From NCBI GenBank assembly GCA_029287515.1, contig JARFQZ010000038.1, positions 1-14,725 of the forward strand: a stretch of 14,725 nt of DNA. Direction: 5' to 3'. This document shows positions 7,944 to 14,660 of this stretch, one piece after another; the stretch's first letter is position 1, and each line of letters begins with the position of its first letter. This stretch comes from Lysobacterales bacterium (GTDB lineage: Bacteria > Pseudomonadota > Gammaproteobacteria > Xanthomonadales > SZUA-36). The notes beneath the pieces are model-generated. The model was not told the origin of the DNA, did no database searches, and saw only the letters and a program-made list of their open reading frames with translations. The position numbers and the translations under genes are program-made.

Positions 7944-8213
7944 TTAACGTCGCAAGCCGAGGCGCTTGATCAGGTCGCGATAGCGCTCGATGTCCTTTTT
8001 CTTAAGGTAATCGAGCAGGCTGCGACGCTGATTCACCATGCGCAGCAAACCGCGCCGAGAATGGTGATCGCCCTTATGAGCCTTGAAATGGTCGGTGAGG
8101 TACTGGATACGGCCCGTTAACAGGGCTACCTGTACTTCAGGCGATCCCGTATCAGTTTCTGAACGAGCGTACTCGCTGACAATTTTTGCTTTTGCTTCTG
8201 CATCAAAAGACAT
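7944..8213 (-). CDS. rpsO: 30S ribosomal protein S15
   Basis: The 89-residue product has the canonical S15 length and sequence: it starts SFDAEAKAKIV, has the ETDTGSPEVQVALLTGRI segment (18S/16S rRNA-binding helix region), HKGDHHSRRGLL, and ends IKRLGLRR. S15 is a primary 16S rRNA binder that nucleates the 30S platform. The ATG at 8211-8213 is chosen because GGAGAAGGA lies just upstream (8217-8225 in plus coordinates) and the family N-terminus begins here; the frame is open another 61 codons upstream, but through the promoter and leader. It has its own promoter (8329-8357) and a leader of about 108 bases. In E. coli S15 represses its own translation by binding its leader, and a similar control is plausible here. 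Confidence 0.98.
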   Translation of the reverse strand: MSFDAEAKAKIVSEYARSETDTGSPEVQVALLTGRIQYLTDHFKAHKGDHHSRRGLLRMVNQRRSLLDYLKKKDIERYRDLIKRLGLRR

Positions 8214-8260
8214 GGTTCCTTCTCCATATCTAGAGCCGCGAAGCCTTTGGAAAAACCCGA

Positions 8261-8274
8261 CGGGAAAAATCCCG
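8261..8274 (-). promoter_or_regulatory. Hairpin in rpsO leader, candidate S15 autoregulatory structure
   Basis: In the minus transcript CGGGA (8270-8274) pairs with TCCCG (8261-8265) around a T4 loop. The next bases are TCGGGTTTTT, whose CGGG (8256-8259) could compete for the same CCCG arm. An outer ACCC/GGGT pairing from about 8286 is also possible. Structured rpsO leaders bind S15 in several bacterial groups; the assignment here rests only on position and pairing. Confidence 0.4.
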
Positions 8275-8328
8275 GTAAAACAAGGGTCTTTGCAAAAACT
8301 TCGAAGCCCCGGTGGTAATGAGGCGCGT

Positions 8329-8357
8329 ATGATAACGGGGTTTGCACGGATTCTCAA
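8329..8357 (-). promoter_or_regulatory. Sigma70 promoter of rpsO
   Basis: On the minus strand TTGAGA (8352-8357) and TATCAT (8329-8334) are separated by exactly 17 bases, in the non-coding gap between truB and rpsO. Transcription would begin near 8322, giving a leader of about 108 bases. The same -10 hexamer and spacing occur before the initiator tRNA. Confidence 0.8.
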
Positions 8358-8398
8358 GCTATTTGATAGGAAAACGCGGAGGGGGTCAGGCAACACTT

Positions 8399-9301
8399 TT
8401 ACAGGTGCATGATACGTTTGGGTTTCAATAGCTTATCGGGAGTGACCTCACCTATGCCCAACAGCTTGCCGTGGGTGGAATACACTCGAACCAGTCCGGG
8501 TTGGACCGGACCGATTTGGACCGGGTTGCCATGACTGAAACGGTCGGCAGAATCATCGTCCAGCTCAACGACTGGCCACTCCATCAGCCCCGCATCTACG
8601 GGCAGCAATAGACTTTCCGCATTTCCGCCTTCCACTGCCGATTCCAGCGTTTCCAGGGCGATAGTGCCCTTCTCTTCGAAGGGCTCGACGTTCAGCCGGC
8701 GCAGCGTCTTGAGATGGGCGCAACTGCCCAGTTCCCGCGCGATGTCTTCCGCCAGGGTCCGAACATAGGTCCCTTTTGAGCAATGCACCCTGAATTTCAG
8801 AACAGGCGGCTTCCAGTCCAGTAATTCAAGGGAATGAATCGTAACGGGGCGGGGCTTGCGCTCTACCTCCCGGCCTGCCCGCGCCAGTTTGTACAATGGC
8901 TGCCCCTGGTGCTTGAGCGCGGAATACATCGGGGGAACCTGCTCAATGTGCCCGTGAAACTGTTCCAGAACTGCTTGAATGGCTGCGGGGCCTGTCTCGG
9001 GCACCTGTTGCTGCCCGGAGACTTCACCCTCTATGTCGCCGGTAGTCGTGGCGACACCCAAAACTGCCTCTGCCACATAGGTTTTCGAGGCGGCCAGCAT
9101 GAAACCGGCCGTCTTGCTGGCCTCGCCCAGGCAAATGGGCAGCATTCCGGTTGCGAAAGGGTCGAGACTGCCGGTATGGCCGGCTTTGCGGGCCTGGAAA
9201 AACCAGCGGACCTTCTGAACTGCCTGGTTGGACGAATAACCGGCCGGTTTGTCCAGCAGGAGAATTCCGTGGATATCCCGGCCCTTGCGCTTACGGCTCA
9301 T
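8399..9301 (-). CDS. truB: tRNA pseudouridine-55 synthase TruB
   Basis: This 300-residue enzyme makes pseudouridine 55 in the T loop of elongator and initiator tRNAs and also acts as a tRNA chaperone. HGILLLDKPAGYSSN (residues 11-25) is the TruB opening. HTGSLDPFATGMLP (42-55) contains catalytic Asp47, and KTYVAE has the conserved Tyr75. CSKGTYVRTLAEDIA (174-188, Arg181) and the following HLKTLRR complete the active site. A PUA-like domain covers about 245-300. The start ATG overlaps the rbfA stop as ATGA (9298-9301), so translation is probably coupled. The tRNA-fMet in this window has the T-loop TTCGAAT that TruB recognises. Confidence 0.98.
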   Translation of the reverse strand: MSRKRKGRDIHGILLLDKPAGYSSNQAVQKVRWFFQARKAGHTGSLDPFATGMLPICLGEASKTAGFMLAASKTYVAEAVLGVATTTGDIEGEVSGQQQVPETGPAAIQAVLEQFHGHIEQVPPMYSALKHQGQPLYKLARAGREVERKPRPVTIHSLELLDWKPPVLKFRVHCSKGTYVRTLAEDIARELGSCAHLKTLRRLNVEPFEEKGTIALETLESAVEGGNAESLLLPVDAGLMEWPVVELDDDSADRFSHGNPVQIGPVQPGLVRVYSTHGKLLGIGEVTPDKLLKPKRIMHL

Positions 9302-9687
9302 TCTTCCCCGTCGCGGTCGGAATCCCCATTGTCGCTGCGATCGGACGCCACAGCAGCATCGATCAGGTCGTCCATGTGCTGTCCGGTCTCGACAGAAGCG
9401 TCGTGCTGAAAGTGCAGTTCAGGTACCGAGCGGATACGCATTTCCTGGCCCAACCGCCGGCGAAGGTACCCGGCAGCCCGATTCAGGGCCTTGACGCTGG
9501 ATTCGGCCTTGTCGGTATCGAACACGGTTATGAAGACTTTCGCGTGCGAAAGATCACGGGACACTTCAACATCGGAAAGGCCAACAAAACCCACCCCGGG
9601 ATCTTTGACTTCCATCTGGATAAGCTGCGCCAGCTCCCTCCTCAGGGAACCAGCTACTCTCTCAGATCGATTGAATTCACGTGGCAC
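9298..9687 (-). CDS. rbfA: 30S ribosome-binding factor RbfA
   Basis: This 129-residue single KH-type domain protein binds pre-30S subunits and helps mature the 5' end of 16S rRNA; it matters for growth in the cold. I place the start at GTG 9685-9687, giving PREFNRSERVAGSLRRELAQLI, the standard RbfA N-terminus. A strong AGGGG lies just upstream, and infB ends 11 bases before. The frame is open back to 9735, but those 16 extra codons lie inside infB and are not family-like. Family signature: GYLRRRLGQEMRIRSVPEL (73-91) and FQHDASVETG (93-102). The tail (about 114-129) is short, acidic and probably disordered. The stop overlaps truB by four bases. Confidence 0.96.
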   Translation of the reverse strand: MPREFNRSERVAGSLRRELAQLIQMEVKDPGVGFVGLSDVEVSRDLSHAKVFITVFDTDKAESSVKALNRAAGYLRRRLGQEMRIRSVPELHFQHDASVETGQHMDDLIDAAVASDRSDNGDSDRDGEE

Positions 9688-9698
9688 GATCTGACCCC

Positions 9699-12236
9699 TT
9701 AAAGCGTCCTGGCGACTTCGACCCGCTCGAAGCACTCAATGTTGTCGCCTGGCTTGACGTCGTTGTACATCTTCACGCCGATACCACATTCTACACCCGA
9801 CTGGACTTCGTTCACGTCATCCTTGAACCGTCGCAGCGACTCGAGTTCGCCTTCGAAAATAACCACGTTTTCGCGCAGCACGCGAATCGGGTTACGCCGC
9901 TTGACCACCCCTTCCACGACCAGGCAACCCGCGATGGCGCCAAGCTTGGAAGAACGGAAGACGTCTTTGACTTCGGCCAGGCCAATGATTTGCTCCTTGA
10001 CCTCGGTTCCCAGAAGGCCCGTAATAGCGCTCTTCACTTCGTCGATGGCATCGTAAATGACACTGTAGTAGTGCAGGTCCAGTTCATGTTCCTGGATAAC
10101 CTTACGCGCAGTCGCATCGGCTCGTACGTTGAATCCAATGATGATCGCGTCGGAGGCCTGCGCCAGTGAGGCGTCGTTTTCGGTGATCGCACCAACACCC
10201 GAAGCTACGATATTGACCTTCACTTCTTCGTTACTGAGCTTGGTCAGCGCGTCTCTAAGCGCCTCGACGCTGCCCTGCACATCGGCCCGGATCAGCAGGT
10301 TGACGTTGGTCTGTTCTTCCTTGCCCATGTTATCGAACAGGTTCTGCAGCTTGGCGGCCTGCTGGCGCGCCAGTCGGCTCTCGCGCTGGCGGTCCTGCCT
10401 CTGGGAAGCGGCTTCCCTGGCTTTACGCTCGTTGGCCACGGCCAGCATTTCGTCACCCGCCTGGGGTACACCTGACAGGCCCTGAACCACGGCGGGCATG
10501 GATGGGCCAGCAGACTCGATGGCCTCCCCACTCTCATTGAACATGGCGCGGACACGGCCGTACTCCTGCCCGGCGAGAATCATGTCGCCGCGCTTCAGGG
10601 TACCCTGCTGAATCAACAGCGTCGCGACGGGGCCACGGCCCTTGTCGAGGCTCGACTCGACGACCACGCCCCGGGCACTGGCGTCCGGATTGGCTTTCAA
10701 TTCCATCACTTCAGCCTGCAACAGAACACTCTCCAGCAGGTTATCGATGCCCTCACCGGTTTTGGCCGATACGTTGACGAAGATATCCTCTCCGCCCCAG
10801 TCCTCGGGAATCACTTCTTCCTTTGACAGTTCGGTGCGCACACGGTCGAAATCGGCATCCGGCTTGTCGATCTTGTTGATTGCAACGATGATCGGGGTGC
10901 CGGCAGCCCTGGAATGCTGGATCGCTTCCTTGGTCTGGGGCATCACGCCATCGTCCGCCGCCACCACCAGGATCACAATATCAGTGGCCTGGGCGCCACG
11001 TGCGCGCATTGACGTAAATGCAGCATGGCCCGGGGTGTCGAGAAAAGTGACGATCCCCCGGTCCGTTTTCACGTGGTAGGCGCCAATATGCTGGGTGATG
11101 CCACCCGCTTCCGCATCGGCAACGTGGGAATGGCGGATGAAGTCAAGCAATGATGTCTTACCGTGGTCGACATGCCCCATGACCGTCACCACCGGCGGCC
11201 GGGCGACCGCTTCGCCCGCTGCTTCCGGCTCGCCCGCAACGAGTTCCTGCTCGATGTCTTTTTCCTCGGCTGCGATGGCCGTGTGGCCCATTTCCTCGAC
11301 CACCAGTATCGCCGTATCCTGGTCCAGGCTCTGGTTGATGGTCACCATGATACCCATCTGCATCAGCACCTTGATGACCTCGCTGGCCTTGACAGCCATT
11401 TGCTTGGCCAGATCGGATACCGTGATGGCTTCGGGTATGGCGACCTCTCTCAATACCGGGGCGGTCGGTTTGGAAAAACCGTGTTCCGACGGGCGTGAAG
11501 AAGACGGGCGGGCACGCAGACCGGGCTTGCGGCGCCTTGCAGCCGCACCAGCGGTCACATGCAGTTCCTTGCGTCCATATCGCGTCTTGGGCTTGCTCTT
11601 TTCTTTTTCGCGACGACGCTTTTCTTCGGCCAGCTTGCGCGAGCGCTCTTCTTCGCGCTTGCGTTCTTCGTCTTCGGCGCGCCGCCTGGCTTCTTCCTGC
11701 TTCGCTTTTTCTTCGGCTTCCTGGCGGTTTTTTTCTTCCGCCTGCTGCCGCGCCTGCTCTTCGGCTATCAGGCGTTCTTTTTCTTCCTGTTCCTGTTTGA
11801 CCTTCTCCGCCGCATCCTTTACTGCCTGCTCTTCCGCCGCACGTTTGGCGCGTGACTCCTCGAGCAGTTTCTTGGCTTGCTCGCGGTCGGCATCGTCCGT
11901 GCCCATTTGCTCCTGGACGACTTCCCGCTTGACGTAGGTGCGCCGCTTACGGACTTCGACATTAACCGTACGTGTCGACGCACGGGGCCCCTGGCCGGAT
12001 ACGCGTAACTCGCTCACGGTTTTGCGCTTGAGGGTGACTTTTCGCGGTGCGGTTGCGTCACTTTCCACTTTTCCATGACTTGCGCGCAGGTATGCGAGCA
12101 ATTTCTTCTTGTCGTCATTGGAAACCGCGTCATCACCACTGCTGGCTTCGATGCCGGCTTCGTTGAGCTGCGTCAGCAATTTCGTGCTGTCGACACCCAG
12201 CACATCAGCCAGTTGTGAAACGGTTACTTTGGACAT
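9699..12236 (-). CDS. infB: Translation initiation factor IF-2
   Basis: This 845-residue GTPase brings fMet-tRNA to the 30S P site and promotes subunit joining (E. coli long form 890). Residues 1-52 are an IF2 N-terminal subdomain (KVTVSQLADVLGVDSTKLL). About 117-213 is a very charged Glu/Lys/Arg/Ala stretch, likely one long helix or coiled coil. About 265-315 is the second IF2_N module. The G domain follows with GHVDHGKT (354-361), DTPGHAAF (400-407) and NKID (454-457), then domains II, III and the fMet-binding C-terminal domain. ATG 12234-12236 has TAGGAG seven bases upstream. It lies 40 bases after nusA and 11 before rbfA. Internal starts that yield a short IF2 are known in enterics; I could not single one out here. 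Confidence 0.98.
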   Translation of the reverse strand: MSKVTVSQLADVLGVDSTKLLTQLNEAGIEASSGDDAVSNDDKKKLLAYLRASHGKVESDATAPRKVTLKRKTVSELRVSGQGPRASTRTVNVEVRKRRTYVKREVVQEQMGTDDADREQAKKLLEESRAKRAAEEQAVKDAAEKVKQEQEEKERLIAEEQARQQAEEKNRQEAEEKAKQEEARRRAEDEERKREEERSRKLAEEKRRREKEKSKPKTRYGRKELHVTAGAAARRRKPGLRARPSSSRPSEHGFSKPTAPVLREVAIPEAITVSDLAKQMAVKASEVIKVLMQMGIMVTINQSLDQDTAILVVEEMGHTAIAAEEKDIEQELVAGEPEAAGEAVARPPVVTVMGHVDHGKTSLLDFIRHSHVADAEAGGITQHIGAYHVKTDRGIVTFLDTPGHAAFTSMRARGAQATDIVILVVAADDGVMPQTKEAIQHSRAAGTPIIVAINKIDKPDADFDRVRTELSKEEVIPEDWGGEDIFVNVSAKTGEGIDNLLESVLLQAEVMELKANPDASARGVVVESSLDKGRGPVATLLIQQGTLKRGDMILAGQEYGRVRAMFNESGEAIESAGPSMPAVVQGLSGVPQAGDEMLAVANERKAREAASQRQDRQRESRLARQQAAKLQNLFDNMGKEEQTNVNLLIRADVQGSVEALRDALTKLSNEEVKVNIVASGVGAITENDASLAQASDAIIIGFNVRADATARKVIQEHELDLHYYSVIYDAIDEVKSAITGLLGTEVKEQIIGLAEVKDVFRSSKLGAIAGCLVVEGVVKRRNPIRVLRENVVIFEGELESLRRFKDDVNEVQSGVECGIGVKMYNDVKPGDNIECFERVEVARTL

Positions 12237-12276
12237 ATTAAGCTCCTAAAAATCTATCGCTAAGCGGATCGGCTGA

Positions 12277-13770
12277 TTATTCTTCTTCGGCGAACCAGGG
12301 CGCACGTGCAGCCATGATCAGCGCTGCAGCATCCTCTTCGCTCATTTCGTTAATGTCGATCAATTCATCGACCGCCAGTTCCGCCAGGTCTTCCTGGGAA
12401 CGGACCCCTTTTTCAGCCAACCGGAAGGCCAGCCTTTCGGTCATACCTTCAAGTTGCATCAGGTCGTCTTCGGGCGCGTTCTCATCGAGTACTTCTTCTT
12501 TCGCAATCAACTGTGTCAACAAGGCATCCCGCGCCCGGCGCCGGATCTCGGTAACGATTTCCTCGTCAAATTCTTCAACTTCGAGCAATTCCGATTCGGG
12601 AACATAGGCCACCTCTTCGATATTGCTGAAACCTTCCTGCACCAGGATATTGGCGACATCTTCACCCACGTCGAGTTTCTGCATGAACCGCTCGAGGATC
12701 TTGTGTGCTTCTTCCTCGCCTTTCTGCTCCGCCTGCTCGATGGTCAGGACATTCAGCTCCCAACCGGACAACTCGCTGGCCAGGCGCACATTCTGGCCAC
12801 CCCGGCCGATGGCCTGTGAAAGGTTCGATTCCTCAACGGCAATGTCCATTGACTGGTTTTCTTCGTCCACGACAATAGACGCTACTTCTGCAGGAGCCAT
12901 TGCATTGATCACGAACTGGGCCGGATTCTCATCCCAGAGGATGATGTCGATACGCTCGCCGGCCAGCTCGTTTGAAACCGCCTGCACGCGCGATCCCCGC
13001 ATGCCGACACAAGCGCCGATAGGGTCGGTGCGCTTGTCATTGGAACGCACCGCAATCTTTGCCCGCCTTCCCGGGTCGCGGGCGCCACCCATAATGGATA
13101 ACAGGTCCTGGCCTATCTCGGGAACCTCGAGCTCAAAAAGGGCCACCAGGAATTCCACAATCGTGCGGCTGGCAAACAGCTGCGGGCCGCGCGGCTCGGC
13201 TTTTACTTCATAGAGGAAAGCGCGGAGCCGGTCGCCGGGCCGAACGGATTCGCCAGGAATCATGTTGCGCTGCGATATGAACGCCTCGGCATTCCCGCCC
13301 AGGTCAAGGTAAACATTGCCCCGCTCTACGCGCTTGACGATGCCGTTGATCAACTCACCAGCCCGGTCTTCATATTCTTCCACCACCTGGGCTCGTTCGG
13401 CTTCACGAACGCGTTGCACAATCACCTGCTTGGCGGTTTGCGCCGCGATCCGGCCAAAGTCGGCGTTCTCCATGGGCTCCTCGATGAATCCACCGACCTC
13501 GATTTCCGGATCGATTTCCTTCGCAGCGGTCAGAAACAGCTGCGCATCTTCGAACTCCATTTCCGCATCGTCTTCGATCACTTCCCAGCGCCGGAAGGTT
13601 TCATACTCCCCGGTGTCCCGGTCTATGGCCACACGAACATCACGCTCTTCTTCGCTGAGTTTGCGCGCCGCCGAAGCGAGTGCCGCCTCGAGCGCACCGA
13701 AAATAACATCCTTGCCAACACCTTTCTCGTTGGAAACGGCATCCACAACCAGCAGGATTTCTTTGCTCAT
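12277..13770 (-). CDS. nusA: Transcription termination/antitermination factor NusA
   Basis: This 497-residue protein binds RNA polymerase and nascent RNA, and controls pausing, termination and rRNA antitermination. It matches E. coli NusA (495) along its length. N-terminal polymerase-binding domain (about 1-130, with FRRWEVIED at 59-67 and QTAKQVIVQRVREAER at 111-126), S1 (about 135-200), KH1 with GMRG (256-259), and KH2 with IGRGGQNVRLASELSGWELN (321-340). Two acidic repeats follow (about 360-497), the mark of the gammaproteobacterial form; they bind the alpha-subunit C-terminal domain and autoinhibit RNA binding. ATG 13768-13770 overlaps the rimP stop as ATGA, so the two are probably coupled. 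NusA represses its own operon in E. coli; the terminator-like leader before rimP fits that. Confidence 0.98.
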   Translation of the reverse strand: MSKEILLVVDAVSNEKGVGKDVIFGALEAALASAARKLSEEERDVRVAIDRDTGEYETFRRWEVIEDDAEMEFEDAQLFLTAAKEIDPEIEVGGFIEEPMENADFGRIAAQTAKQVIVQRVREAERAQVVEEYEDRAGELINGIVKRVERGNVYLDLGGNAEAFISQRNMIPGESVRPGDRLRAFLYEVKAEPRGPQLFASRTIVEFLVALFELEVPEIGQDLLSIMGGARDPGRRAKIAVRSNDKRTDPIGACVGMRGSRVQAVSNELAGERIDIILWDENPAQFVINAMAPAEVASIVVDEENQSMDIAVEESNLSQAIGRGGQNVRLASELSGWELNVLTIEQAEQKGEEEAHKILERFMQKLDVGEDVANILVQEGFSNIEEVAYVPESELLEVEEFDEEIVTEIRRRARDALLTQLIAKEEVLDENAPEDDLMQLEGMTERLAFRLAEKGVRSQEDLAELAVDELIDINEMSEEDAAALIMAARAPWFAEEE

Positions 13771-14255
13771 CGTGTCTCTTCTCTCTTTGCAAATAATTTA
13801 TCGTAGTCCGGAACCAGCCGCGCCTTAGCGATATTGGCCATCTCCAGCGGCACTTCCATGCCATCCACTTCCAGTGTGACTCCGTCACCGTTTACCGCGA
13901 CGATCCGCCCCTTGAATTTTCTCCGGCCGTCACTGGGCGCATACAGCGATACCTGCGCCAATTCCCCGCGGAACTGCTCGAACTGTTCCAGCGTAAACAG
14001 GGGCCGGTCCAGCCCAGGTGACGATACTTCCAGGCTGTAGCGCCCCGGGATGGGATCCTCGACATCCATCAGGGCAGCCACTTCCCGGCTGACCTTTTCG
14101 CAATCCTCGATCGCGATTCCGTCCGGGCAGTCGATGTACAGGACCAGCACGGGATTTTTCGGATCCCTGCGCTGCTCCAGGCCGACGAATTCATAGCCCA
14201 GGTCCTCGACCAGCGGCCTGAGCAGATTGGTCAGCTTGACAGAACTCAAATTCAT
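13767..14255 (-). CDS. rimP: Ribosome maturation factor RimP
   Basis: This 162-residue protein acts on the 30S subunit and is needed for efficient assembly around S12. It has the N-terminal domain with LVEDLGYEFVGLE (residues 15-27) and YIDCPDGIAIEDCEKVSR, then the family signature YSLEVSSPGLDRPL (73-86), and an Sm-like C-terminal domain (about 92-160). The ATG at 14253-14255 aligns with the usual N-terminus, but the only Shine-Dalgarno-like element, GGAG, directly abuts it. It would be better spaced (6 bases) for TTG at 14247-14249, two codons inside. Both starts give a normal protein. It heads the rimP-nusA-infB run and overlaps nusA by four bases. Confidence 0.96.
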   Translation of the reverse strand: MNLSSVKLTNLLRPLVEDLGYEFVGLEQRRDPKNPVLVLYIDCPDGIAIEDCEKVSREVAALMDVEDPIPGRYSLEVSSPGLDRPLFTLEQFEQFRGELAQVSLYAPSDGRRKFKGRIVAVNGDGVTLEVDGMEVPLEMANIAKARLVPDYDKLFAKREETR

Positions 14256-14291
14256 CTCCGTTCAACGCCCGCCGCTACCTGCGCCGGGCAC

Positions 14292-14311
14292 AAAAAAAGG
14301 GCTTGCCGCCC
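14292..14311 (-). terminator. Terminator-like hairpin in rimP leader (possible attenuator)
   Basis: In the minus transcript GGGC (14308-14311) pairs with GCCC (14299-14302) across the loop GGCAA, followed directly by seven T residues (14292-14298). The stem is short, though extra G before it could pair G:U with the first T residues. It sits about 37 bases before the rimP start, so it may set how much transcription from the tRNA promoter reaches rimP-nusA-infB. Confidence 0.55.
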
Positions 14312-14391
14312 CCCTGGACAGGTATGCGGCGCGCCTGCTCCCTGCTGCTGCGGCGGGAGGCGAGCGAACCGCTCCTGTTAATGTCCAAGAC

Positions 14392-14413
14392 AAAGGCCCC
14401 TGCTGGGGCCTTT
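14392..14413. terminator. Hairpin after tRNA-fMet, probable partial terminator
   Basis: A perfect 9-bp stem AAAGGCCCC/GGGGCCTTT (14392-14400 with 14405-14413) has a four-base loop. It begins 12 bases after the tRNA 3' end on the minus strand. The tail there is TTTGTCTTGG, only moderately T-rich, so termination may be partial and may allow read-through into rimP. Confidence 0.7.
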
Positions 14414-14425
14414 CTTAAAAGAACT

Positions 14426-14502
14426 TGGTAGCGGGGGCAGGATTCGAACCTGCGACCTTCGGGTTATGAGCCCGACGAGCTGCCAGACTGCTCCACCCCG
14501 CA
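14426..14502 (-). tRNA. Initiator tRNA-fMet (CAT)
   Basis: The 77-nt cloverleaf includes an encoded 3' CCA (14426-14428). The anticodon arm is TCGGG-CTCATAA-CCCGA, giving anticodon CAT and the three consecutive G:C pairs required of initiators. The D stem has A11:U24, another initiator feature. The T arm is GCAGG-TTCGAAT-CCTGC. In the acceptor stem positions 2-7 pair, and position 1 (U) faces position 72 (U). The unpaired 1:72 position needed for formylation is thus kept, but as U:U rather than the C:A of E. coli. It sits upstream of rimP just as metY (tRNA-fMet2) does in E. coli. Confidence 0.97.
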
Positions 14503-14516
14503 TCAGCAGGGGGGGA

Positions 14517-14545
14517 ATGATATAGATTAGTATCGCCTATTTCAA
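14517..14545 (-). promoter_or_regulatory. Sigma70 promoter of tRNA-fMet (and rimP operon)
   Basis: On the minus strand TTGAAA (14540-14545) and TATCAT (14517-14522) stand 17 bases apart. After the -10 comes a C-rich discriminator (TTCCCCCCC), as in stable-RNA promoters under stringent control. Transcription would start within about 10 bases of the mature tRNA 5' end. Confidence 0.85.
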
Positions 14546-14660
14546 GACCCTTACCCATATGAAATGACCGGGGTCAGGGCAGGTAAGCCGACCTGAATCG
14601 GGCTATTCCATCCGGCCGGCGGGCTCGGAGCCGCAGGCGGGAGCTGGGAAGCGGGACACC

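Noticed and set aside
8214..8396. 61-codon upstream extension of rpsO
   Set aside because: It covers the rpsO promoter and leader; S15 is 89 residues and has a strong Shine-Dalgarno at the shorter start.
9688..9735. Longer rbfA from ATG 9735
   Set aside because: The extra 16 codons overlap infB and are not family-like, while GTG 9687 has AGGGG and the standard PREF N-terminus.
11598..11886. Possible tandem repeat in the charged region of infB
   Set aside because: The codons are similar (GAA, AAG, CGC, GCC), but no fixed unit repeats; it is the usual IF2 coiled-coil bias.
11095..11937. 280-codon plus-strand open frame opposite infB, rich in Ser and Ala
   Set aside because: It mirrors the repetitive charged codons of IF2; the composition is low-complexity and no start signal is visible.
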